Below are positions 1 through 12,900 of a stretch of DNA of 64,000 nucleotides, in pieces. The stretch's first letter is position 1, and every line of letters starts with the position of its first letter. The DNA lies in contig CM040103.1 in assembly GCA_022496805.1 (NCBI GenBank), positions 20,808,820-20,872,819 of the forward strand, written 5' to 3'. The notes beneath the pieces are model-generated. The model had not been told where the DNA came from. It searched no databases and worked only from the letters and a program-made list of their open reading frames with translations. This DNA is from Pohlia nutans. Taxonomy: Eukaryota > Streptophyta > Bryopsida > Bryales > Mniaceae. The translations under genes were made by a program, and so were the position numbers.

Positions 1-35
1 ATGTGGTTCACTTTTACTGATCGTGGATGAACAAC

Positions 36-584
36 TAACCCTTTAATGTCCCCATTCAACACTGTTTTGAAAGATTCAGTTATAAAATGTTCGATGAAAA
101 AAAGAAATGGAGTTGATGTACAAAGAAAAGTTGTAAATGTCACTGTGAAGATCACATTTGTACGGTTGGATTCATCATGTTTATTATTAATATTTTTTAA
201 TTAATTCTGCAAGGTTTTTTCTTAAAATTCAATTAAAAATCCAAAATCAATACAAAAAATTAAAAAATATTGCACTAAAATTGGAATAACATGCACTACA
301 AGATAGTATGGTTTCCATTATTTGATTCTACTTATTGTGGAAAATCATGTTTAAGGTCTCACTTTTTGAACCAAAATGAAAACTTGACATAAACCACTTT
401 TGTTATTAAATTTCAAAACTTCACAATATCTTATTTTGAAAATCCATACTGTCCAAATGATAGTCAACTAGCACAAGAATCAAGAGAGTTCTGAATGAAT
501 GAAAAACATCACCATATGTGGTAAAGGGACGCGTCAGAAATCATCTAGAGTTCACAATATGAAAGCTGGCGCGCCAAAGGGTTA
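36..584. mobile_element. MITE family B, copy 1
   Basis: About 550 bp bounded by TAACCCTTTAA-like and CCAAAGGGTTA-like ends. It is related over its whole length, in the opposite orientation, to 5204-5745, and its distal part recurs at about 11590-12132. No coding capacity is visible. It is a non-autonomous TIR element of unassigned superfamily, and the boundaries are approximate because the ends are short. Confidence 0.6.
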
Positions 585-893
585 AAAGACCAAATAAAAA
601 CAAAATCAAACTTCTTCCTCTTCATGATGTGCCACCACCATCTCAAAAACAAGACTCCGTAAGGTTTTGTGCCATCGCTGAACTGTGCCTGGCATTTTTA
701 CTGGCACAGAATCTCACCTACAGGTGCACTTACAGCAGAATTTTTGATTGAAGCTTCTTCCACTTGATAGATGTGAGGGCTCCAATGATAATATAATGAG
801 ACTTAGTGTCAATCGAGGACAGCAGCCCAAATGCAAAGTTGGAAGAATTTTAGGCACAAGCAAAGAAATTGAATAAGAAATGGAGCAGATTAT

Positions 894-1124
894 TTAACCC
901 AGACAATGCAAGCCCCATGGGCTTGGTTTTATTTTGGGAGAATTTTCTACTTCATTGTATCAAATGGGGTTTTTGAAATGCCAAACCGAGCACCTTAGAG
1001 AGATCTATACTTCTTAAGTTTAGAATAGAGCCAAAGTAAATTAAAAACAAAATCATGCTTAAAACGGAATTTAAAAGAGATTTTGGGTGTGGTATCAGGA
1101 AAGCTTATGTCGTTTAAGGGTTAA
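894..1124. mobile_element. MITE family A, copy 1
   Basis: A 231-bp element starting TTAACCC and ending GTCGTTTAAGGGTTAA. It is closely similar, in the same orientation and of the same length, to 6769-6999, where both inverted ends are better kept. It has no coding capacity. Confidence 0.65.
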
Positions 1125-2243
1125 TAACTTCCTATCCTTTGATGACATAGTCGGTGATAAAATGCACAGTAATTGTTTTGCTTCCAAAACAGCTGCAATT
1201 GGAGAAGGTATGATAGCATAGAGCTTCCTATACTCATCTTCATTGACAAAGAATAATTTTTTGCATAAAGTTCCACAACATCATGAAGATTCTTTGGAGG
1301 CGTGGCATGACTCAAAAACTAGCCAATTCAATTTTTATTTAAAAAAAGCTTAAACATGTTCAATAGAATCTTGAGGTTAGTTGATTAGGAGACTAAGCAG
1401 TAAGCAAGACACTCCATTACTTCACATGGTTGCTTCTAAAATCAGTCTTGAACAATTTTAGATGTGTGCACAAAAGCATTGTCTTGTGCTCAAAAAACTG
1501 AGTGAATACACATACTCAATTTTGATATGTTGTATCTTCAAATTTATCAACACAATTTGTCGTTTTCCACTTGGATGTTCTTTATTACTTCATGCTTTAG
1601 AATTTTTATTGGTAAAGTTTTTGAATTTTTCCATTTGTTCTCATCGAATTATAAATTTATTGCAATTGATTGGCTAGTTTTTGAGTCAGTCACTAGTCTG
1701 CATGTCATAGCACCTAACGGACTATCTATCCAAATATAAAAGTAAATTCAAGTATATTTTTAGAATATTTCAACATATTCAAAAAATGTTTTTTTAATAT
1801 TAAAACCCTAATATGTTCAACTCCAACAACGCAAAAGGACCATCTTGTTTACCTGTCCATGTCCAAAACTTAAGGCACATTCAATGATTCAAATTTATCC
1901 AATATGAGACTTTTAGTAACATGTGTCGTCACAAAAGACCACCCACGCACCCATTAGATTGATAAAGACTTCAATGATGAATAAACATACATAATATTCA
2001 TATAATCCTCTCGATAATCCTTAATAAATTGAATTAATGTTAGACTAACTTGTTTATTTGATCATTTAAAATTATTATTTTTAAACAACACAAGTAATGT
2101 TCTTAGTGAACTCTTTTTTAAGCATGATTTTCTTTTTAATTTACATTGATTCTATCCCAAAAAGTATAGATCCTTCAAATACAATTGGTTTGGCATTCAA
2201 AAAACCCCATTTGATTCAACATAGTAGAAGTTATGAGTGAACA

Positions 2244-2983
2244 CAGGGAACCCTCACAATTTGACGCCGAGGCCAAACTTGGGTGGAGGGATAAATATGA
2301 GGGGTTTTATTCCTCGGGGCAATTTTTTTGCCCCTACGCTCGTTCAAAGCACCATGGTTTTACCCCGGTGAACCATGTTTTATCATGGTAAAGATTCTAG
2401 AGAGGGAGTCAAAGTTGAACCCCCGACTCCTCATCTACACTTTCACTCACAGTGCTAAATGGGATTAAAAAAAAAATGAGGCCAAACTATACACTTTTTT
2501 CCCCGGAAAAAATGCCTAGGACCCATGTGGAAATTCTCGCAAAATACCAAAATATCAGTGAGGCTTAGCATGATTGTCGTGAAAGGGCTCGTCAAATTGA
2601 AATTTTAGTGCGTGTAGATTTGGAGTGCATAGGTGGAGATGCTAAAAGATCTTCCAGGTCCACAGGGGTCCCAAACATTTTTGCCGGGGTAAAAAGTGGA
2701 TGGTTTGGCCACATTTTTTACCCCATATAGCACTGTGCCCAACAGTGAAGATTATGAGTGAGGGGTTGATTTTTGATTCCGTGTTTGGAACCTTTACCGG
2801 GGTAAAACATGATTTACCGGGATAAAACAATGGTGCTTTTGACCAGCATGGGGGATAAAAAAATTGCCCCAGGTAAAAGTCCCTCGACTTTTACCCTACC
2901 CCAAGTTTGGCCCCGGATAAAAGTCCCTCGACATTTACCCCACCCCAAGTTTAGCCCCGGGGTCAAATTGTGAGGGTTTCCTG
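2244..2983. mobile_element. Foldback-like TIR element
   Basis: The ends CAGGGAACCCTCACAATTTG and CAAATTGTGAGGGTTTCCTG are inverted repeats. The similarity continues inward, for example the stretch near 2340-2400 against 2765-2850, so the whole 740 bp could fold into a long imperfect hairpin. The CAGGG start recalls hAT elements, but the 8 bp on either side do not match, so the superfamily is unassigned. Confidence 0.65.
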
Positions 2984-3361
2984 TGGTCAGGAACAGGTCT
3001 TCCATGTATACAGTGGTGTTGACACTGATTCTGGCTTAGTTAGTTTCCGAATTCTTCAGGAGCATTCCCCGACTAGTCGGTACGCATTGATCGATCAGTG
3101 AGTCCCTGCGGTAGCTTAAGATTTCGCGAAGTAAACTAAGGGTCGATATCGAGACACGCACAGCTAGCTAGATCCTTCATTCATGTGAACGATCGAGCAG
3201 TTTGAATTGGTCACCGGGAGAACTTCGAATTCGTCGTCGATCGTCGGTAGTACTGTAGCTAGCTACGTACTCAGGGTTTGATCGAGGGAATCCAATTGCG
3301 CGCGCTAGCGAGAAAGGGTCGATACATTAGTGATCAGTCGACCGAAGATCAGTCTAACGAA

Positions 3362-3951
3362 AGAGGTCGACAGCTTTCGACGTCGAAGCTGTGAGCCAGG
3401 AAAATATAATGTGAGTGAATACTGTCGGTAGGTCTGACACTAATATTCTAGTCACTGATTAAGTCAGTGTTTCTGTTAGATATTTACCAGTTGGTGGAGG
3501 GATTCATTTATATTGCGTACATGTTCATGTGTACGTGTTCTGTGCAGGGGAAAATGCCAGGTAGTTAGTGATCCGTACTTACCTTGATCTTCTTGAAGAA
3601 ATAGAAAAAGAAAACTCCGAGGCTTTTTCTAACGAAGAGGTCGACGACGCTTTCAACTGTTATACAACTTTCGACGTCGAAGCCGTGAGCCTGGAAAACA
3701 CAATGTGAGTAAATACTGTCGGTAGCTCGATTTGACACTGATATTCTAGTCACTAAGTCAGTGTTTCTGTTAGATATTTACCAGTTGGTGAAGGGATTTA
3801 TTTATACAGTGTACATGTTCATGTGTGTTCTGTGCAGGGGAAAATGGAAGTTATCGAACCGTACTTACCTTGATCTTCTTGAAGAAAATGAAAAAGAAAA
3901 CTCCAATTTTTTTGCCCGGGAGCCAACGATTCGTGAGCCATCAGAGGGAGG
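3362..3951 (+). repeat. Tandem exon-intron units of gene X copy 1
   Basis: Three exon-like blocks (ending at 3411; 3548-3704; 3838-3951) are each followed by nearly the same intron, starting GTGAGT(G/C)AATAC and ending in TGTGCAG. Exon and intron are duplicated together, in units of about 295 and 245 bp. The same intron type follows exons 1 and 2 of gene X copy 2 (18298 and 18513). Block 2 reads as an acidic peptide only in a frame that does not fit its neighbours, and it has a TAG near its start, so it looks broken or skipped. Block 3 is open, rich in Glu and Lys, and leaves in phase 2. Confidence 0.7.
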
Positions 3952-6900
3952 GTGAGTCAATACAGACTTCGGTAGGTCAGACGTGAATTGGAAGTGATCA
4001 CACTAATTATATTGTGACCACATGAACATGAATACATCATGGAGATTAGAAAAATGCTGTTTTATTAACTAAGGGCATTTGGTAGATAGGAATGTTACTA
4101 AATTGCATCGATTCTTACACCTAGATTGTTGAATTTATCCTCAAGATTCTTGATTACCGGTAGATACTAAATATTTGTTTATAATCAATGCTTTTCTTGA
4201 GGCCCTCGTCCGTTGGAGCGCTACAATCACTACAACAGGATTGGGACTTTTTCAGTGGTCATTTTTCACTTGGTGAGTGTAACTGGTCACATAAGACAAG
4301 GTTTTTTTGTCTTATGTGACCGGTTACACTCACCAAGTCCCTGATAAAAGCCTCATTCTGTTATAGTGAATCTTAATCTGACGTCAGGCTTGCTCTTTCT
4401 CACGTAATCAAGTGAATTATGGAGACTGAGGGGCTAAGTTCCTTCATTTTGGGAGCCCATTCCTCAATCAATTTTTATTTTTGGTTTTTTGTTTTCTAAA
4501 TGGTTTGTTAAGTTTTCTTAAAATTTCAATAAAATTGTAATATTTTTTGAGGTTTCAAAAAAATTATAATACAGTGAGATAAAAAAATTTAAATTAAAAA
4601 AAATTAAAACGTACATGTTCTTATCGAATTGATCTGGCATTTGGGGTTTCGTACATGTTCTTATCAAATTGGTCTGGCATTTGGGGTTTCATACATGTTT
4701 CCTATATGAAAAATTTATCAATCGACCATATGGGAATGGCCTGGTATGGGTACCACTTTTACGCGTCTCACATAATGTGCGTGACTTATGGCTAACTCAT
4801 TTTATGTGTGTTAGGAATTCCGTCTCTAACATCATGTATATAGTTGCAGCCATGGTGCCTATAACACCCTCTAATTTTTGTAATTTTTCAATGTTTTCTT
4901 CTTATCAAAAAGATGTTTTTTGAAAATCTCATTATTTTTGGAGGGGTACCCATATCAGGGCATTGTGCAAAAAACACAACATCGCCATATTGTTTAAATT
5001 CGCCAATCCTTGTTATTTTCTGGTGTAACCTGTACCTTGTTACTTTAGAAAATAACGGGATTGGCCAATTTAACCAATATGACGTTACACGTTTTATACA
5101 GAAAATCAGACGGCTTCCAGGACATCCAGTATTTCCTTTTACCATTTTACATCGCTGCAAGTTACGTCTTTTTTAGACTCCTGTAATTACATGCATCTTC
5201 TTCAACCCTTTAACGCGCCAGCGTCCACTATGTGGACGACGCACAAATTGAAACTGCTGGATTCTCATCCAAATTAGACAGTTTTCATCCATCAAAATTT
5301 CTTTCAGTTCTTGAGCAAGTTGACTATCCTTTGTACGGTTTGGATCTTCAAAATAGGTTACTGTGATTTTTAGAAAAACAACAGAATTGGTTTATGTCAA
5401 GTTTCATTCTTAGTTCAAAAAGTGGGACCTTAAATATGATTTTCCAAAATAAGTAGAATCAAATAATGGAAACCATACCATCTCGTAGTGCATGTTATTC
5501 CAATTTCATTACCATATTTTTAAATTTTTTTGTGCTAATTTGGGATTTAAATTGAATTTCAAAAGAAAACCTTGCAAAATTAATTTAAAAATATTAAATA
5601 AAAATAAAATGAATCCAACCGTAGAGATGTGATCTTCACATTGACATTTACAACTTTGCTTTGACCATCAACCCCATTTTTGGTTTTCATCAAACATTTT
5701 ATAACGCTTATTTGAAAACAGTGTTGAATCGGGACGTTAAAGGGATAACATGAAGTTGATTTCATGTTTCAGCCAAGTCTTATTGAACAAGCGTCTGCAT
5801 GTTGTCTTTTGACTGCATGATTGCAGTATGATTGTGTAAGTTCCAGATGATTATCATCCGAGTCGAAGTCAAAATTTATTTTTGACTCATAAGCTGATTT
5901 CTACACTTGATCTACATTTCCTTTACAGTGTACGGAGTGCACAATTGGGCACGAAAGGCAATGTTCTCGATACTGCCACTGGCGATCCCAAGCTAGTGGA
6001 ACTGGTAAGTTCATCTCATGGACGGTTCTTGTTTTGGATGTTATGTAGAGATGCTTCATATCTCTAAATGACCATATTCGATAAACTGAGACTTTAGTCC
6101 TTTTATTTGAGACCTTTTATTTGAGACCTTTGTTCTAACAAATAATAGTTTCATGAACATATCAACCTTTATAAAATCAAAGATTTGTGAGTGTATTAAT
6201 ATATTGAAGTCTCAATTCACCAAAAAAATTCAGCATCAAACATTAATTATCATTTAAATGTAAAGTCAAAGATAATATGAGACTTTAGATTGTCTCAATT
6301 TAACAAATATCTTGTCCATCAGAAAAGTGGTACTGGTATGGAGAATGGTTTGACATGGGTACCACTTTTATGCGTCTCACATACTTAGTGTGACTTATGT
6401 TTAACTCAAATTGTGTGTGCTAAAAATTCCCTCTTTATAGTTGCAGCCATGGTGCCTAAAACACCCTCTAATTTTTGTAATTTTTCAATGTTTTTTTCTT
6501 ACCAAAACTTGTTTCTCAAAAAGAAAACAATTGAAGATAGAGGCCATTAACCCTTGAACAGCCCGAAAGCCCTTTGCGACCGTATAGTATGTTCCGTATT
6601 TGATGGTATTTGATCAAAACAATAATGACCAAACACTTTTCAGTACAAAGCAAAATTGATAATTGTGATAAATATGTATCAAACAATATATCACAATTTG
6701 CATAGTAAACTACAGTTGAGCAATTATAAGACTAAATACAGGTTGTAGAGAGGGACCCCAAGGGCCTTTTAACCCTTAAATGACAATGCAAGCCTCATGG
6801 GCTTGGTTATATTTTGGGAGAATCTTGCTCATATCTTTTACTCCATTGCACCAAACGGGGTTTTTAAAATGCCAAACCGAGTACCTTAGAGAGATCTATA

Positions 6901-9900
6901 CTTCTTTAAAATAGAGCCAAAGTAAATTAAAAACAGAATCATACTTTAAAAGAGATTTTGGGTGTGGTATCAGGAAAGCATATGTCGTTTAAGGGTTAAG
7001 GCGATTGATTGCTAGGATGGTTAATTTGATACTGGCAGGTGTAGTGCCTACTGGTAGTCTGGAAGGAGAGGTCGAAATGAGTGATTTGGTGGAACTTATT
7101 GAACTGAGCAGGTTACATTTTTGACACAAACCTTGGACAAGGCAGTCTGTGGAGATGGTAAAGAGCACGTGCTTGGAGCAGTGAGTTTCCGCACTTTTAG
7201 TCCTTTTCTACTCAGCAAAAAATGCAAACATTATTAGGGTGCGTTCATAGTAATAGGAGTCAACATAAGTGTACTCACACTAAATAGTATATTTAGTGTG
7301 AGGCACTGTAATTGCGAACATTACTCTAAATATCAAAAAACTTACTTTTGTAAGAACACTAAATGTGAATTCTCACACTATTTATGAAGAATAGTAACGT
7401 TTTGACATTGTGATCTTTTGAGATATGGATATTTAGTGTGAGTAAGGAATGAAACTTGAGATGAAAGTTTAGATGGAAAAACTGAAATTTTAGAAATGGA
7501 ATGAATCAAATTGGATGATAACCGCCAACACTAATTACCCACAAATTGACAATTAGTGTTAGACAAGTAGTAGGAGTAAGCACATTATTCATCACCTCAC
7601 ACTAAATATACTATTTAGTGTAGTGCTTATTTTTATGAACTATTGAGTAATAACTTTACCATTTGAATTGATAATAAATGCAATATGAATTAATTCCTAC
7701 ATATACTATATGTCATTCTAACATATATCAAATTTTGACAATTTTTGAGCAATTATTTGTACTCTAAAATGACTAAAATATGACTGTAACCGATCTTTAA
7801 CATTTTGCAAAATGTTCTTAATTTTTTTTTTATCTAATATCTACTTAAATTGAAGATATCATATCCTAAGCACTCATCAAGAGTCCTTAGAATTGGGCAT
7901 TGTTGGCTCCTATTACCATGAATGCACCCATTACTGCTGCGTACTGGACTTCTTTCTTCACATTGGGAGTAGCATCAGACGCTGGCACTCAACTGGGGTG
8001 AGTATCCAGTTGTGTGATACAAACAAGTGTCCTAAAACTATTTATGACTAAATGTTTGTGATAGGCTTATTTTCTTCAAATTGAATTTGAAGAGCTACGC
8101 CTTAAGGAAGATCCACGCAAGCGCAGCGACTTGCTACGCTGCATCGAGAAAATGGAGCAGCCCGAGGTACGGCCTCGCTATTTTGGTTCAAATGCCATTT
8201 TCTAGGCTTTGTAATAAATTGAAAATTTGCACAGGGAGATAAATACAAGATTCCCATAAGGGAAACACGGACACGATTGTAACTTTTCCAGATCAAAATA
8301 CACTACAATCATCCCAAGAAAGTTACAATTCTGGAAATTTTATCCCACTTCCCATATGAAATCCCATGTGGGAATGTCTTTATTTACTTTCCTTGTTTTT
8401 ACTTTATGCATAATGAATTTCATAGATTTAACCTCAGCTATAGAAATCAAGAAATTGCTCCATTGTGACTGAATTCCTTCTCAACTGTGATGAAATTGCT
8501 GCAGAGAACAGCAGTTGTTCGTTTATTTTACTTGTATTCATCGCTACTGACCGTAGCAGACAAAGCACAAAGTCATCGACTACGTGGAGAGCAGGTACTG
8601 TTTTGAAATTTAGTCTTTTCAGGAATGGTTGCCATAGTTATTTGGAAGGAGTTCTGGATTGCATAAGGACAACTGCACATATACATCACAAGTCCTGTTC
8701 ATTGCATCCAGCATGCACACTTGCTGGGCGCCCCTCATCTGGGATTTTGCCACAATATCCACAAATTGATTCCACAAAATTTTAGTTGACCTTTGACTGT
8801 TTACAGGTATGGGGTAGCAAAAATCGAGTTGCAGAGTTGTTCAATCGAACTGAGGTTAGGCTCTTAAGTTCTGCTCTGGGTACTTATGTTAAGCGAGATG
8901 TTAAGGATATTCAACCCACATTTGATTACTCAAAATATATTAAGTACATAGATTTGAGTAGTTTCAATTATCAAAGCAATTTGTCACCGACAACGTAGAT
9001 TTTTGCATTTTGAGTGCATGGATATTATTGATTGAATGTTCATTTCACTCAGTACCTAACTGAAATTTTAAACATGTTGTGTGAGAAACATTTATATACA
9101 GTTTTGTTATTCTAAACCTCCTGCATGCTTGTGTTGCCAGTACAATCCAGTTTTTACAGCCCATCCAACAGAGGCTCAACACAGAGAAGTTCTGACATGT
9201 TTGCATCATATCTTCCTTCTCTGCAGTGATTGCGAAGTACGCTATTCTCTGTCTTCCAATTAGGCGATCCTTATTTTGACCTTTCTCTACACACCTTGAT
9301 GAATTTTGTGTTTCAAGAAGATAATTACTTCTAGATTTCAACCCTCGCTTCAAACTTTTGGCCTATTGTGGATTAGGTAATTAAAAAGTAGACAAGACTA
9401 TGGGGTAATTAACCGCAGGTTAGGACCTACCAAGCCACTGGAGTGGCGAGGGAGGTACTAACCTGCGATTCTCTATCCCATAGTCTTGCTTGCTTTTAAA
9501 TTACCGGACATTATTTCAATGCAAGCCACTTCAAGCCATTGGATCTTAAGATCAATGTGGTAGTTGAACAAAATAAAGCAAAGAAAAAGTGAAGTTGAAA
9601 ATGCATGTAGAGTCCAAATGGGGAGTTAGGCTTGCTTCTTGGTGAAAAGTTAATGCTTCCAAGCATTATCAGTTCAATCTAATCCCTCTCCTCTAGTCCA
9701 ATGGTCTTTTGACACATCAGCAAGCAGAGGCTGCATTGAGATTATGAATTGTTTCTCAAGATCTTTTCATGTTATTATCTAGTTTTTCACAGGCTGTTCA
9801 AATGCATATGAGTTTAACATTTCAATTTTATATGCAAAGCTGGCTGTGACACATCAATAATGGAATGCAGGATCCGAGACTTGGTCCTGGTCAAAAGGCG

Positions 9901-12900
9901 GAAGTGCAGCTTGAAATTGAAACTGTGGTCAGGAATTAAGGATGATGATTTTCCGCATTCAATGCTTTGATTCATAATATTCAACATTGATTTCGTTAGC
10001 AAGTGCAGAAGCCTTGATTGGTGACAAACACAGTTACTCTTATAGTTATGTTTTGGTGGTTACATGCAGGTCGAGATGCTATGGAGTCTAACAGACGAGA
10101 TGCAAGCAACAAAACCAACTGTCTTGGAGGAGATGGTCACAGGACTTGATTACCATTCTCTTTTTGAGGCTGTTTGCACTACATATCGATATGCTGAGAA
10201 CTCCGTGAACGTAAGTAATTTTCCTGAAAAGGGTGATGGCCTAATATGGGTACAAAATAGTGTGATTTTTGAGAAATATCTTTTTTGGTAAGAAAAAACA
10301 TTGCAAAATTACAAAATTAGAGGTTGTTATAGGCACCATGGCTGTAACTATATACATGGTGTTAAAGACGGAATTTCTAACTCACATAAAATGATTTAGA
10401 CATAAGTCCCACTATGTTAGACGCGTAAAAGTGAACCATTCCCCAAATGAAGTTAATCCTGAATCTTGGGGCAGTAGGGAGTATTAGTTTCTAACTCATG
10501 TTGTAACTATCGAATGCTAATGACAAACACTAATATTAAGTTTCCACCAGGTTTCTAATGTTACCAATATAAAATGGTAAAAATCTCAAACTTCAAGTTA
10601 CCCTAAAGCACTTGATTGAATACTCATGAATAGTGTGAACGACATAATTATAGGTTTTTCAACACGTTACATAACAGCAGTGGGTGGCTATCACTAAATA
10701 TCATTTTTTAATTGGTAGACTAGTCTTGTAGATCATTCAACATAGATGATCACTAAGATAAAAGCATTCATTTGCGTAGAATAAAGAGCTCAGATTATAA
10801 TTACAGACAAGCAATATGTTACATAACATTCTACAACATTATTCTGAATCACCACATGTGACAAGAGCAAGAATAGTCTAGAAATTGAGATTAAAACGGT
10901 AATGGACTGTTTTCATACATGAGATCATTAGGTGATAAGAAATTTCCTAATCTAGTCATACGGCGATAAGACTGAGGTTTTTTCATTACTGTACCAAAGA
11001 GGTAAGTCCTAATAAGAATTGCTATAGAAAATTATATCACAGGGAGATAAAAACAAATTCACCAGAAAAGTTAGAATTGTGAGAATTTTGTCCCACTTCC
11101 TATATGAAATCCCATGTGGGAATGTCTTTATCTCTCATTGTGTATGTGGCCTTGTGGGATACCATTTTCATCTTTTAATTTGTCTATGAATTAACATGAA
11201 TTTCTGGACCACATCTCAATGGCCACAAGATTTGATATTTACTTCTTCATGCTCAGGTGAAACGGGCTGAGCGGCATGTGATATCATCAGATTTTGTGCA
11301 ACGGTTTTTCACTGTCAAGTCGGGCACTGAAGCCAATGCAGCAGCAACTATACATGAATTGAGGATTCCTCATGCAGTGGCAGAAATGAATGGCGTCGAG
11401 GACTGGAGATCTGTGGTAATTTGTGACGGACGAAAAGGTAACAATGCGACCTTTCTAACTGATATTTGGAAATTTTTGCCATCAATTCTATTAAAATTCC
11501 CATTTTCCATTTACATTCTAATTTATGGGAGACACAGAACAACAACTTGAAACAAGCTTGAAATGACCCAAAATTATTCAGAAGTTGTTCAAAATGACAC
11601 AAAATAGGCCTTCAAGATTAACGAAATAACAAAAATGGAGTTGATGTACAGTACAACTTAGCTAAGTTGTAAATGTCAATGTGATTCATCATTTATTTTT
11701 ATTAATAAATTGTAATTAAATTTTTGAGCTTTTCCTTTGAAATTCAATTAAACATCCCAAACTTTTTAAAAAAAAAATTTAAAAGGAAAAAAAGAAAGAA
11801 AAAAAGAAGTAAAGAAGCTGTAATGAATTTGGAAATACATGCACTATGAGATAATATAGTTTCCATTATTTGATTCTACTTGTTTTGGAAAATCATGTTT
11901 GAGGTCTTACTTTTTGTACTATGAATGAAACTTAATATAAACCAATTCTGTAATTTAAAAATAAATAAATCACAATATCTTATTTTGAAGATCCATACTA
12001 TACAAATGATAGTCAACTAGCACAAAAACCAAATGAAATTTGGATGGATAAAAAATTGTACAGGATGTAGTCAAAGAGAGACAATTTGTTTGTCGTCCAT
12101 TATATGAACACAAGCGCATCAAAGGGTTGAACATATAATCCCTATGTTGAATTGACACTAGTAGAAACTTTTGTCTAATGTGGAGGTCTTTCATGACTAA
12201 ATGTTCAAAACAACAAGACCATAGTGGTCTTTGCGTCACTATGGACTTCTTGTTCCCGACATTTAATCATTAAAGGCCATTAGAAAAGATTTATACTAGT
12301 GTGAATATTCAGAAGTAATAGCCATAATGGCGTAGGGTGTGCCTGCTCTTACTCCTTGACCTTTAGAGATGTTCTCACTACAAGTAGAGACGTCGGTTTT
12401 CACTCAGATAGAGGATCCTGAACATTCATTGTCAGCTTTCAATGTACACACTTGTCCTACGTGATGAATCGCACTCATACTGTAAGTCCAACCAAAAAAT
12501 TGGTGAGTGCAAAGTGGAGCCGTTTGACTTACCGAAGGAGTGAAAAGCGACGCCTTCTCCTTGTAGTGTCTCTAGCATCAGCTCTAGCAAGCTGGGGTTG
12601 CGCTGATTACTGTAAGTTGCCAGTATTAATCATGGTATGATGAATCTGCAGGAGTTGGAAACCCTCTTGCAGCTGATTTTGTGAAGCAAAAACATTTCAA
12701 GGATTTGTCCCAACCAGGCTTTGCAAACGAAGGGATTGTCCCAACCAGGACCTGTGCTGGCACGCTTCAAAATCTGCGAAATGTCAACCTCCCAACGTTT
12801 GCTGAATTTGCAGGAACAGGATACTCTTTTGCAGCTGATTCTATGAAGCAAAATAAATGCAAGGGTTTGACCCAACCAGGACTTGCCAAGACCTGTGCTG

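Noticed and set aside
3412..3837. Introner elements
   Set aside because: The similar introns come together with duplicated exon sequence, so tandem duplication is the simpler explanation.
8102..8296. Minus-strand frame opposite the PEPC-like exons
   Set aside because: A shadow of exon 8093-8166 on the other strand together with MITE sequence.
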